This document shows positions 34,692 through 42,616 of a DNA stretch of 64,000 bases, one piece after another. Position numbers and translations under genes: made by a program. The stretch's first letter is position 1. Each line of letters starts with the position of its first letter. The notes below the pieces were generated by a model. It searched no databases and was not told where the DNA came from. It was given only the letters and a program-made list of their open reading frames with translations. The stretch is from UBA6107 sp964459385. GTDB lineage: Bacteria; Chloroflexota; Anaerolineae; Anaerolineales; Anaerolineaceae. The stretch covers positions 124,001-188,000 of the forward strand of contig CAYWLG010000001.1 in NCBI GenBank assembly GCA_964459385.1, in the 5' to 3' direction.

Positions 34692-35379
34692 TTTCATTTT
34701 CCTTTTCTGAGGGGAGGTCGGTTGATTCGTATTTCCAATGGTTGGCATGGGCACATTCAGTGGCCCATGTTTCGTTTGCCAGGCGCAGAAAAATAGCCGT
34801 TTTTGAGGGGGAGGGTTTTTCGGTTTCGATCGTTTCGTAGGCCACCGCACGCGGGTAGCGAAGATTGTAATCAGAAGGCCCGAGCGAGCGCTGAATGGAT
34901 CTGCCGAGCAAGGCAGTAGCGCCAAATACCAATGCCAGCAAGGCTACCCCACCCAGAATGATGTACAACCAGAAGAAAGGAATGTCGGCCAGCACGGCTG
35001 GCAGGGGCAAAATGTCCATCAGCAGCACAAAGCCGATCAGGGCGATGCCGGCTGCGATCTTGATGCAGGCCGAGCGCAGACGGGCGATCTTGCCAAGGCG
35101 CGTCTTGTCAGCGGTGAAGGTCTCTGGGTCTTCGATAAAGCTGGCCCGATAGCATTTTTCGCACAGCGGCAGGCGCAGGCGAAAGGATTTGTTGATGCGG
35201 TAGCGATGTGCCACGTTGCGGTTGGGCATCAGATCGGCCCGATAGCGCAGGGGGTGTGTTTCAAAAAAGGGGGCGTGCGGGTTGTCGCAGCGGCTGCAGC
35301 GCCGCGGCGCGGTGAGATCGAGGCTGTCTTTTTCAAGTGCGAGGATGTCTTTGGCGGGGATCGATACCTGAATGGTCAT
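34672..35379 (-). CDS. Hypothetical membrane protein with CxxC pairs
   Basis: This 235-residue protein has an N-terminal CSRC and a second CEKC pair about 45 residues later, which could form a zinc ribbon. Two hydrophobic spans (about 105-165) and a charged Ser/Glu-rich tail follow. I do not recognise a family. The overlap with the SH3-domain gene suggests the two are co-expressed. It ends the run of chromosomal genes before the phage-like cassette. Confidence 0.65.
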   Translation of the reverse strand: MTIQVSIPAKDILALEKDSLDLTAPRRCSRCDNPHAPFFETHPLRYRADLMPNRNVAHRYRINKSFRLRLPLCEKCYRASFIEDPETFTADKTRLGKIARLRSACIKIAAGIALIGFVLLMDILPLPAVLADIPFFWLYIILGGVALLALVFGATALLGRSIQRSLGPSDYNLRYPRAVAYETIETEKPSPSKTAIFLRLANETWATECAHANHWKYESTDLPSEKENENESSSD

Positions 35380-35412
35380 TAAGAAGGGGCTCCGCCTCTA
35401 ATTGTAACTGAA

Positions 35413-35436
35413 AACCCGGCAGCAGCCTGCCGGGTT
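35413..35436 (-). terminator. Terminator of the phage-like cassette
   Basis: A perfect 10-bp stem AACCCGGCAG / CTGCCGGGTT with a 4-base loop is followed on the minus strand by TTTTCAGTT. It closes the minus-strand cassette. Confidence 0.8.
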
Positions 35437-35467
35437 GGCGTGATGAAACTCGTTTCTGTGGGTGGCA

Positions 35468-35863
35468 TTAATCCTGAACGACCACCAGTATGGACCCGCA
35501 GCCTGCCATGCAAAAGGCCACCCGGTCGGCGGGGGCGAGGGCAAAGAGGGCAGGGGCCTCGGTGGGCAGGGTGAGGGTGCCGCTGCCAGCGCTGAGGGGT
35601 ACGGTCTGTGCCTGGCCGTTCACGTCCACCTCTACGCTGGCCTGGCCGGGGGCGCTGATGTGCACTTCCACGGGCGGGGCGCCCACAGGGACATAGATGG
35701 TCTGGCAGGTTTTGCCCTGGCAACTGAGCACGAAGCGGGCGGCGTATTCTTCGAAGGTGGTGGGCAGCTCAAGCAGGCTTTCGCCGTCTTCAAGCTGCCA
35801 GTTGGCATCGCCCTCAAAAAAGGTTTTGATGGTGCCGTCAGGGTTGTAAATGACTTTGATCAT
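35468..35863 (-). CDS. Cassette protein, unknown (last gene)
   Basis: This 131-residue protein has an N-terminal MIKVIYNPDGTIKTFFEGDANW, as often seen in phage structural or accessory genes, and a beta-rich middle (VEVHISAPGQASVEVDVNG). Pairs of Cys occur near 48-53 and close to the C-terminus. No family is recognised. AGGAG precedes the ATG, 11 bases after the stop of the fibre-like gene. It is the last gene before the terminator. Confidence 0.65.
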   Translation of the reverse strand: MIKVIYNPDGTIKTFFEGDANWQLEDGESLLELPTTFEEYAARFVLSCQGKTCQTIYVPVGAPPVEVHISAPGQASVEVDVNGQAQTVPLSAGSGTLTLPTEAPALFALAPADRVAFCMAGCGSILVVVQD

Positions 35864-35874
35864 GCGGGCTCCTT

Positions 35875-36642
35875 TTACTTGTAGGCCAGAATGCGCCAGT
35901 ATCCACTGGCGGACGGGCTGCCCATGTAAAGACAGGTGGCGGATACGGCGGTGCTGCTGCCGGTGCGGGCGGTGATGTAGGTGGCGTCCAGGCCGATGGG
36001 ATCAAAGTAGGCACTGAAGGGGGACTGCGAAGCCACCAGGTGCACCGATACCACGCTGGTGCCGGCCGAGGAGGCGCTCCACAACAGGGTGACGTGGCTG
36101 GGGATGGCGCCGATGTTGTGGGCCAGAGTGTAGACCGCGCCCACAGAGACGGCGAACCAACCACTGTCATAATCGGGTTCGGGGAACTTGCCCTGGTTGC
36201 CCACGTAGGCCTGAATGTAGGTGATCGTAGTGCCGTTGAAGTAGACCTCGCCGATGATGCGCGAATCGGGGGCTTCGGTGGCGGTGGTGTTGGCCGTGAG
36301 GGTGAAGGCGGTGGATCCGGCGCTGCGCTGGGCGAAGATGTACCAGAGGGCGGCCGATCCGCTGATGAGGCCGGAAGGCAGATCCACATTGCCGGTGGCT
36401 TTGAGCAGGTAGCCGTTGACCACCAGAGCGGCCGGGCCGGAGGTGACGTAGGGGATGCGCACGCGGGTGGCACTGAGCTTTTCGATCTGGATGTTTTCGG
36501 CATGGCGAGCGAAGAAGGTGCCCAGGGCGAGGCTGTCGGCTGCATCGTTGCCCAGAAAGAGGGCGTCTTTGCGCAGGTTGTTGTAATGGTCGGCTGCCGT
36601 GGGCTGCCCGGCGGTGACCGGATTGCTGAGGGGATAGGTCAT
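35875..36642 (-). CDS. Phage tail-fibre-like / receptor-binding-like protein
   Basis: This 255-residue protein is rich in Thr, Ser, Ala and Gly with many beta-like stretches. The N-terminus (YPLSNPVTAGQPTAADHYNN, NLRKDALFLG) is typical of phage fibre or appendage proteins that start with a conserved attachment segment. The middle repeats GxVYFNGTTITYIQAYVG-type strands. There is no signal peptide. It should be the part that contacts the target cell if the cassette makes particles. The start codon touches the stop of the upstream gene. Confidence 0.6.
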   Translation of the reverse strand: MTYPLSNPVTAGQPTAADHYNNLRKDALFLGNDAADSLALGTFFARHAENIQIEKLSATRVRIPYVTSGPAALVVNGYLLKATGNVDLPSGLISGSAALWYIFAQRSAGSTAFTLTANTTATEAPDSRIIGEVYFNGTTITYIQAYVGNQGKFPEPDYDSGWFAVSVGAVYTLAHNIGAIPSHVTLLWSASSAGTSVVSVHLVASQSPFSAYFDPIGLDATYITARTGSSTAVSATCLYMGSPSASGYWRILAYK

Positions 36643-36843
36643 TTATGCTTCTTTCTGATCGATCATCGAGCGGACGAAGCAGTCTTTTGCTTCGAGTAAC
36701 TTACGCATCCCTGCTGATTTTTCTGGCCCATCTGGCAAGGTTTTCTCCAGGTATTGCGCCAGCTCTGCAATAGGTTTGCTGATGGCCTGAAGGTTTTCAG
36801 GCAAATGGGCGTATTCAAAAAACTTTATGGTTGTAGTAGGCAA
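36643..36843 (-). CDS. Small Acb2/Tad1-like protein (candidate cyclic-nucleotide sponge)
   Basis: This 66-residue helical protein has the pattern ELAQYLEKTLPDGPEKSAGM, then RKLLEAKDCFVRSMI. As recalled from established knowledge, phage Acb2/Tad1-type domains share a helix with ELA, a Pro turn followed by EKS, and a K-LEA helix. Those proteins soak up cyclic nucleotide signals of CBASS or Thoeris defence. A similar small domain is widespread in phages with no proven role, so function is tentative. The start is TTG at 36843 with GGAGGT just upstream; another TTG at 36855 would overlap the preceding stop. Confidence 0.55.
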   Translation of the reverse strand: MPTTTIKFFEYAHLPENLQAISKPIAELAQYLEKTLPDGPEKSAGMRKLLEAKDCFVRSMIDQKEA

Positions 36844-36845
36844 GA

Positions 36846-37364
36846 TTACCTCCAATAAGAGCTATCCCAACTGAGGGCTTCTGCGCTGGGGGTGGGGTCG
36901 TCGGGGGCGTTGTCGGACCAAACGCTCCTGGCCAGAATGGCGGGATCGACCGGCGGCCAGTAGACACCGGCGTTGTTGATCTGGCATTTCACGATGGAGG
37001 AAAGGGGCAGGTGCCGCTCGTCGGCCGTCCAACCGATGGCGCCAAGGTCGATAAAGGTACCGATCGGTGTTTCGAGTTCGATGCCGCTGAGCTGGCTGAG
37101 GTACTGCAGGAGCTGAGCGTAGTCTGCGAGGCGGGAGGCTTCGTGCGCGGAGCCGTCGGGGTTGAGGGCATGGTCGGCCAGCAGCACATCGAAGTAGACC
37201 CAAAGGCGGGTGGTGCCGTAACTATCTACCTCGTGGGTGATCTGCACCCCGCCGGGGCGGGTGCCCCCCTGGATGTTTACCAGAAATCCATAGGGGGCGC
37301 CCCCGTTGACGGCGGCATGGCTGAGCTTGATGTGGCAGTTTTGCCCGATCAGAAAGTCGCTCAT
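36846..37364 (-). CDS. Cassette structural protein, connector/neck-like
   Basis: This 172-residue protein contains QITHEVDSYGTTRLWVYFDV, ALNPDGSAHEASRLADYAQL and GTFIDLGAIGWTADERHLPL, a mixed beta/alpha protein without signal or membrane span. Size and position (after the adaptor, before the fibre) fit a neck or tail-terminator type protein. No family is recognised with confidence. It overlaps the upstream gene by 4 bases (ATGA). Confidence 0.6.
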   Translation of the reverse strand: MSDFLIGQNCHIKLSHAAVNGGAPYGFLVNIQGGTRPGGVQITHEVDSYGTTRLWVYFDVLLADHALNPDGSAHEASRLADYAQLLQYLSQLSGIELETPIGTFIDLGAIGWTADERHLPLSSIVKCQINNAGVYWPPVDPAILARSVWSDNAPDDPTPSAEALSWDSSYWR

Positions 37365-38014
37365 GCGTACCTGCCTGAGCCGTTGCGGTCGAACTTATCG
37401 AGGGCGAAGCCGGGCGGGTAGCCAAAGTCCTGCGAGGTGCGCAGGGTAGCGAGCAGGCTTTCAAAGTCTGCCAGGCGCAGGCGGCCGAGCTCGAGCAGGC
37501 GCGGGGCGTCGTCTGAGCGGGCGCCGTAGGCTTCGATGAGCTGGTGGGTGCGCAAGAGGTCCGCCTGGCCGGCCGCCCCGTTGACAAGGGCGGTCTCGTA
37601 GAGGGGCGGGAAGGTGCCGGCATCGAGGTCTTCGAGGGTGTATGCCTGAGCGTAGGTGATCTGCAGGGCATCGTTCCCCTGGGGGATTCTGGTGCCGCTG
37701 AAGTGCAGGGCGGGCAGGCCATTGAGGAACTGGAAGGAGAACTCGCTGTCGGGCTGCAGCTCGCGGGTGAGCTGATCGGGTACGACCAGGCAGACGCTGA
37801 CGATGAAAAGGCAGTGCTCCATGCCGGCCAGGGGCTGATCACGGCCGGGGGCTGTGAGGGTGAGATCGAGCCTGGCCAGGCGGGGCAGGCGGCGATTGAG
37901 GATCTCCAACGCCTGCAGGAAGGCCTCGCTGAGCAGATCGGCATTGTAGCGGGCGCCGCTGGGGTCGGAAAGCACGTGCAGGGCGCGGGCCTTGAGGTCG
38001 GCGAGTGTGCTCAT
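37361..38014 (-). CDS. Cassette structural protein, head-tail adaptor-like
   Basis: This 217-residue protein is helical at the N-terminus (LADLKARALHVLSDPSGARYNADLLSEAFLQA), then beta-rich. Phage adaptor (gp6/gp15-like) proteins often begin with such helices, but this is inference from position. The ATG at 38014 has GAGG before it; an in-frame GTG or other start further up would overlap the preceding gene more. It ends with a 4-base overlap with the next gene. Confidence 0.55.
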   Translation of the reverse strand: MSTLADLKARALHVLSDPSGARYNADLLSEAFLQALEILNRRLPRLARLDLTLTAPGRDQPLAGMEHCLFIVSVCLVVPDQLTRELQPDSEFSFQFLNGLPALHFSGTRIPQGNDALQITYAQAYTLEDLDAGTFPPLYETALVNGAAGQADLLRTHQLIEAYGARSDDAPRLLELGRLRLADFESLLATLRTSQDFGYPPGFALDKFDRNGSGRYA

Positions 38015-38337
38015 GCGGGCCTCTTTCGCTTTTTCGCGCTGTTTTTCGCCCACGGGGGCGGGAGCGGCTCGCTCACCGCGCCCACCAGCTTGATGGGCAC
38101 TCTGGCCTGGAGCGTACGTGCAGCAGCGCCGTTATTTTTGGCCTGCTCACGCAGTTGGCGCCGCGCGGCCTGCACCTCGGCGGCACTGAACCAGAGTTTG
38201 CGCCCATCGGCGCTGATCACCACCATGCCGCCGTCATGCAGCGGTTTGAAAGATAAGGGGTTCCCCTGGCTGCGGGGGGTAAAAGGCGCAGCCAGGGTTT
38301 GGGCCACCAGGCGGTCAGGGTTGAAGTTTGGTTCCAT
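38011..38337 (-). CDS. Cassette protein, unknown, basic C-terminus
   Basis: This 108-residue protein has a Pro/Arg-rich N-terminus, a middle strand pair (GGMVVISADGRKLWFSAAEVQ) followed by a helix, and a strongly basic end (KNSAKKRKRPA) that could bind DNA or anionic surfaces. No family is recognised. It overlaps the genes on both sides, so it belongs to the operon. Confidence 0.55.
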   Translation of the reverse strand: MEPNFNPDRLVAQTLAAPFTPRSQGNPLSFKPLHDGGMVVISADGRKLWFSAAEVQAARRQLREQAKNNGAAARTLQARVPIKLVGAVSEPLPPPWAKNSAKKRKRPA

Positions 38338-38521
38338 TGCCGTTATCCTCGATGGCGACGCCGGTGGAATAGACCGCCAGGGCGGCCACGGCCATCTGCA
38401 GCGCTTGCCACATATCGATGTTTTGGCTTACATAGGCGGCTGCGGTAGCCAGCAGCGCCGTGATGAGCACCCAAAACTTGCGTGAGCGCAGCACTTTTTT
38501 GATCTGTTCGACAAAAGTCAT
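38315..38521 (-). CDS. Small holin-like membrane protein
   Basis: This 68-residue protein has a short basic N-terminus (MTFVEQIKKVLRSRKFW), two hydrophobic segments (about 16-33 and 40-57) and a polar tail. Size and topology are like phage holins, and the cassette also encodes a GH25 lysozyme, which needs a way out of the cell. AAGGA is placed before the ATG. It overlaps the next gene by 23 bases. Confidence 0.6.
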   Translation of the reverse strand: MTFVEQIKKVLRSRKFWVLITALLATAAAYVSQNIDMWQALQMAVAALAVYSTGVAIEDNGNGTKLQP

Positions 38522-38556
38522 TTTTTTCCTTTTTGTGGGCACATTTTTGGGTTTCG

Positions 38557-38584
38557 GTAGGGGCAAGGCATGCCTTGCCCCTAC
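38557..38584. repeat. 28-bp palindrome, family A
   Basis: A perfect palindrome with arm GTAGGGGCAAGGCA lies in the 93-base gap between the capsid-fusion gene and the holin-like gene. The same 28 bp occur at 44867-44894 and 45300-45327. Confidence 0.9.
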
Positions 38585-38614
38585 CCCCATGTGGGTAAAA
38601 TTTCCTCAATGAAT

Positions 38615-40477
38615 CTAGGCCACGTTGGCCTTGAACAGGGGCCGGTAATCGGCCACGAAAACGCTCACCCAGTGACGCACCTTCATGCGGATCTCGTCGT
38701 TGCTGAAGAGCGCCCCGCTGGTTTCACCGTCGGCGATGATGATCTCGGGCAGCAGGCCAAAGCGTTCGCCAAGGACGATGCCCGGTGCCAGGCGTGGATC
38801 GGCCACGGCCGCCCAGTCGTTGGCATCACTGAACTCGGGCACGGTGATCACGTCGCCCATCTGCCCCTTTTGCATGTTCTCTGAGAAGATGTTGGCTTCA
38901 TGGGCAAAGCTGGGGTAGAGGATCTCCATTGCGGTCAGGCGCAGGTCGCGCGGCACCAGCAGATATTTGGCGTCGATGGCCTGTTTGGCCGCGCTGTTGC
39001 CGCTGGCTGTGACCAGGGGCTGCGTGTAGATGGCTTGCCCGGCGGCTTCCCAGGCGTTGCTGCTGAGGGCGCCGGTGCCCAGGTTGGCGTGGTGGGTTGC
39101 ATCAAAAACCTTGTAGGTGTCGGCCATGGCCGGGCCAACCCCGCTGTTGGCGGTGAAAATGGCCCCCACCAGCGCAGAAATGCGCCGCAGCGCGGCTGAG
39201 GCCAGCTTGGAGGGGTACTGGCGCAGCTTGTGGGTCTCATCGCGCTCGAACATTTCGAGGGTCAGGCCCACGTAGCCGCCGTACTTGCCCCAGGAACCGG
39301 TTTCGCTGCTGTCGCTGACGGCCAGCTCGGTGTAGGCGCCGCCTTCGGCCACCGCGGGCAGCAGGTTCACTTCGCCGACCAGCACGCCGGTGATTTCCTG
39401 CAGGCTGTTGAAGTGTTCCACCTGCACGATGGGCTCCCACCAGCGGTAGCCCGAACGCCCCAACTCTTCCCAGCGCGCCAGGATGAGCTTGTTCATGGCG
39501 TTCTTGAGCATGCCCGGCAGGTCAGAGGTGGCGGCGAACTGGGCGCGCTCGCGGTGATAACCGCCGTTGAAGTCGAAATCGCCGGTCATGCGGGTGTAAA
39601 ACTCACGGATGCCGCTCAGGCGGGCAGTCTGCACCTTTTCGAGGCCGCTGGGGCGGCTCACGCCCAACAGGTCGTGCAGGGCGGCGCCGATCTGGTCTTC
39701 GGGGCTGGTCATCTCGCTGATGCGTCCTGCCCCCTGAATGACCGAAGCGGCTGAAAGCTCGCTTAGCAGGGTGCGCGCCTCACTGACGGCCTCCTCCAGT
39801 TCAGTGGCATTGAAAACATGGCCGCCGAACTGTGTGCGCAGGCGGCTGTTGAGGGGTTCGGGCAGGTGCGCGCCTGCCAGGGTGGATTCGAGCAGGTGTT
39901 CGCACATCTGCTGGTGCTGCGCTTCGCCTGCGGCAGGCGCCTGCGCAGCGCTGCTCAGGGTGGTTTGAACTTCTTGCATGGGGGTTTCCTCCTGTGTTTC
40001 TGAATATGGGTTGAGAAATTTGCCGCCGCGGGCCGGGTGAACCACCAGATCCACCGAGAAGACCTGCAAGATGCGGCTCACATGGCTGCCATCAGCATTG
40101 AAAAGCAGGTCGGCCGAAAAGCCGAGGTCGGGCTGCGACTCATCACTAGTTTGCATCTGAGCGGCCACGTCTTTGAGCAGGGCGGCGGCCGGGCCGATAG
40201 GGGTAAGGTCGAGGCGGATGCCCTGCTGCCCGGCATCCCAGACGGGATCGCTGCACAGCCCGGCCAGATCGCGCACCGAACGCTCGTTCCAGGCGTGGTC
40301 GATGAAGCATTCCACTCCCTGCCAGAGCGGCAGGCTTTCGCGCAGCACGCTTTCATCGAACTGCCAGCCGTTGCCGCTGCCGGCACTGATGGCCAGAATT
40401 TGCAGCGTGGGGTGCGCACGGCCCAGCATGGCAACGGCCAGACGTGCGCGTACGTTTTGTGGGCTTGCCTCTGTCAT
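38615..40477 (-). CDS. Fused prohead protease / scaffold / major capsid protein
   Basis: This 620-residue protein combines two phage roles. The first ~165 residues look like a prohead protease: VECFIDHAWNERSVRDLAGL, then DLGFSADLLFNADGSHVSRI and VFSVDLVVHPARGGKF. A linker or scaffold region (about 170-260, Ala/Gln/Glu-rich) follows. The remainder (about 280-620) resembles a Mu- or HK97-like capsid subunit, with ELAVSDSSETGSWGKYGGYV, KLASAALRRISALVGAIFT and IPRDLR-like/VPEFSDANDWAAVADPR. The start overlaps the portal stop by 4 bases. Such fusions are rare, and self-cleavage during assembly is inferred. Confidence 0.75.
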   Translation of the reverse strand: MTEASPQNVRARLAVAMLGRAHPTLQILAISAGSGNGWQFDESVLRESLPLWQGVECFIDHAWNERSVRDLAGLCSDPVWDAGQQGIRLDLTPIGPAAALLKDVAAQMQTSDESQPDLGFSADLLFNADGSHVSRILQVFSVDLVVHPARGGKFLNPYSETQEETPMQEVQTTLSSAAQAPAAGEAQHQQMCEHLLESTLAGAHLPEPLNSRLRTQFGGHVFNATELEEAVSEARTLLSELSAASVIQGAGRISEMTSPEDQIGAALHDLLGVSRPSGLEKVQTARLSGIREFYTRMTGDFDFNGGYHRERAQFAATSDLPGMLKNAMNKLILARWEELGRSGYRWWEPIVQVEHFNSLQEITGVLVGEVNLLPAVAEGGAYTELAVSDSSETGSWGKYGGYVGLTLEMFERDETHKLRQYPSKLASAALRRISALVGAIFTANSGVGPAMADTYKVFDATHHANLGTGALSSNAWEAAGQAIYTQPLVTASGNSAAKQAIDAKYLLVPRDLRLTAMEILYPSFAHEANIFSENMQKGQMGDVITVPEFSDANDWAAVADPRLAPGIVLGERFGLLPEIIIADGETSGALFSNDEIRMKVRHWVSVFVADYRPLFKANVA

Positions 40478-41877
40478 TCGATCCCTCCTGCGGCGGGTTT
40501 TTCTTCGCCGCTGAACGGGTCCACTTTGATGGGCTGAGGGCGCGTGGAGACGCGTTTGTCAGAGGTGGTGACGGGGGCCGCCTGGCCGCGTGCCAGCATC
40601 TCGGCCACATCCACGCTCTCACCGCAAAAACGGTAGGCCAGACGCAGCAGCTCGGCATCGTCGATCAGGCTGCGGTCGCGCAGTTCCTGCAGGGTGGGCA
40701 AAATATTGCCCGCCGCCAGGGCGAGTGAGACGTTGTCGCGGGCCGAAATATCGGCGCCGTGCACCTCGATCTCTGCTTTGCGTGAGACGTGGCTGTCGAA
40801 GAGGCTGCGCCGATTCACCACCACCCGCAGCAGATCGCCCAGCAGCCACAAGAAGAAGCGCTGGCGCTGTTCGTAGTGCCGGTAGGTGGGGCCGCCGGCC
40901 GCTTCGGCGGTGGTGCGGGTGGAGCCTTCGGGTTCGGCCAGAAAGTGCATGGGGATGCCCGCCCCGGCGGCCAACATCTTCTTGAGGGCCAGACCGTCGC
41001 TGCCGGCCTCGTCGCTGTGCAGTTCGGGGTTGAGCACGCTCCAGTTTTCGCCTTCATCCGTCACCAGGATCGAGCCCGGCGTGGGCGGGGTGGCGTTGAG
41101 GGCGTTCTGGCGGGCGCGCCGCTCGGCTTCGCTGCTGAAACGGGCCTTGACCACGTAAAGAAAGGCAGTGCGAAAGCGGTTGAGGCGGGCACGGTCTTCG
41201 AGCCAGTTGGCATAGCGGCTCAGCCAGCGCAGGAGCGGCGCCAGGTCCGATTCGCCCCACTGGGCGCCGACCGGGCGGTTGATGGCGTAGTGCAGCATCA
41301 CCGCGGGCAGGCGACCATCTGCCCCGATCTGTTCACCTTCAGGCGAGTAGGCTGGCCAGGTGACGGTGTCGAGGCTGTCGGCGCCGGGCTGGAGCTCAAA
41401 GCCGGTTTCCTGGTCGAGGTCATTGCTGCGCGAGTGGATGGCCTTTACCTGTAAGGCGGGCAGGGCGCGCACATAGGTCATGCCGGCGGCGTCACTGCTG
41501 AGCAGCAAAAAGAGGTTGCCGCTGCGGGTGAGTTCGTCGCACCATTCGTACAGGCGCACGGGCAGGCGGTTGAGCGGATGATCCCAGAAGGCCTTCAAGA
41601 AGGCGGCCGTGCCGTTGTGGGCACACGAAAGGCTCACCCCGCCGCCGACCACATATTGAGAGGTCAGCCCCACGATGCGCCGCGCCAGCGGATTGACCCG
41701 CCAGGCTTCCAGCGCCTGACGCAATTGCGCTTCGCGCTCGTAGTTGAAGCGGTCGAACTCGCTCTCGCTGCTGCGCCGCCCTGCTGCAAAAGTGGCATCG
41801 TCTTCTGCGGCCAGTTGGGCGCGGGCGGGGGAGTTCCCCGCCCCTTTGAAAAGACGTTTGAAGAGCGGCTCAGCCAC
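40474..41877 (-). CDS. Phage-like portal protein
   Basis: This 467-residue protein has the portal pattern: EREAQLRQALEAWRVNPLARRIVGLTSQYVVGGG, LYEWCDELTRSGNLFLLLS, then INRPVGAQWGESDLAPLLRWL, and the C-terminal FFLWLLGDLLRVVVNRRSLFD. It forms the DNA entry ring of the head and docks the terminase. The start is GTG (41877), overlapping the lysozyme gene by 8 bases. The capsid fusion follows, as usual for portal and head genes. Confidence 0.85.
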   Translation of the reverse strand: MAEPLFKRLFKGAGNSPARAQLAAEDDATFAAGRRSSESEFDRFNYEREAQLRQALEAWRVNPLARRIVGLTSQYVVGGGVSLSCAHNGTAAFLKAFWDHPLNRLPVRLYEWCDELTRSGNLFLLLSSDAAGMTYVRALPALQVKAIHSRSNDLDQETGFELQPGADSLDTVTWPAYSPEGEQIGADGRLPAVMLHYAINRPVGAQWGESDLAPLLRWLSRYANWLEDRARLNRFRTAFLYVVKARFSSEAERRARQNALNATPPTPGSILVTDEGENWSVLNPELHSDEAGSDGLALKKMLAAGAGIPMHFLAEPEGSTRTTAEAAGGPTYRHYEQRQRFFLWLLGDLLRVVVNRRSLFDSHVSRKAEIEVHGADISARDNVSLALAAGNILPTLQELRDRSLIDDAELLRLAYRFCGESVDVAEMLARGQAAPVTTSDKRVSTRPQPIKVDPFSGEEKPAAGGIE

Positions 41878-42559
41878 GGCTGCCCTCCCCTGCGCTCACG
41901 AGCGCCGGGCTGCGAGCAGCCAGCGCGGCCAGGTCGGCGGCGCTGCCGTTGAAGTAGTTCAAGTCCACCCGCGTGCGAATGCCGTTGATCTTGCCGGCAC
42001 TGGAATACTGCCAGAAGGTCCAGCCCGACCAGGGAAAGACCTGAGAAGGCCAGCCGGTGGTGTAGTGGGCCAGCCAGAGCGGATGGCGTACCGACCATTC
42101 GAGATCGGTCAGGGTCAGTTTGTTCTGGTTGAAGACCGGCACGGGCAGATAGGTGCTCCAAAAGCCGGGCGAGGTGTAGATCAGGCCGGGGCGGCCATCG
42201 GCGCGTTCGAGCTCCTGCATAAAGGTGCGCACGGCGTTGTTCATGGCTGCCCGTGTGGGCGCGCCGGAGGTTTCAAGGTCAATGCAGGGCGGCAGGCAGG
42301 GCTGGCTGCCCACCACCTCTTTGAGCACGGACAGGTAATGGGCCGCCTGCTGGGCGGCGTCGTAACGCGGCAGGTAAAAGTGATAGGTGCCGGGCACGAT
42401 GCCCGCTGCCAGCGCACCGCGGAAGTTCACCTCGAACATGGGGTCGATGTACCCCGTCCCTTCGCTGGCCTTGAGAATGGCAAAACTGACCCCGCTGGCC
42501 TTCACTTTGGGCCAGTCGATCTCTTCTTGGTAGTGACTGACGTCAATGCCGTATAGCAT
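41870..42559 (-). CDS. GH25 lysozyme (endolysin-like)
   Basis: This 229-residue glycoside hydrolase family 25 muramidase has the active-site Asp6 in YGIDVSHYQ and D94/E96 in IDLETSG. KASEGTGYIDPMF, FYLPRYDA and FWQYSSAGKI are further family segments. It lacks a signal peptide, so release needs the holin-like protein or lysis. AAGGAGC precedes the ATG. Its place between terminase and portal is unusual for a lysis gene. Confidence 0.92.
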   Translation of the reverse strand: MLYGIDVSHYQEEIDWPKVKASGVSFAILKASEGTGYIDPMFEVNFRGALAAGIVPGTYHFYLPRYDAAQQAAHYLSVLKEVVGSQPCLPPCIDLETSGAPTRAAMNNAVRTFMQELERADGRPGLIYTSPGFWSTYLPVPVFNQNKLTLTDLEWSVRHPLWLAHYTTGWPSQVFPWSGWTFWQYSSAGKINGIRTRVDLNYFNGSAADLAALAARSPALVSAGEGSRG

Positions 42560-42616
42560 GGAAAAGCTCCTTCCTGTTCACTGCCACCAGGATGGCAGGG
42601 AATAAACGTGTTTTTT

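Noticed and set aside
35838..36545. Pro/Ser/Ala-rich frame overlapping the fibre-like gene in another frame
   Set aside because: Low-complexity product of a GC-rich gene read out of frame.
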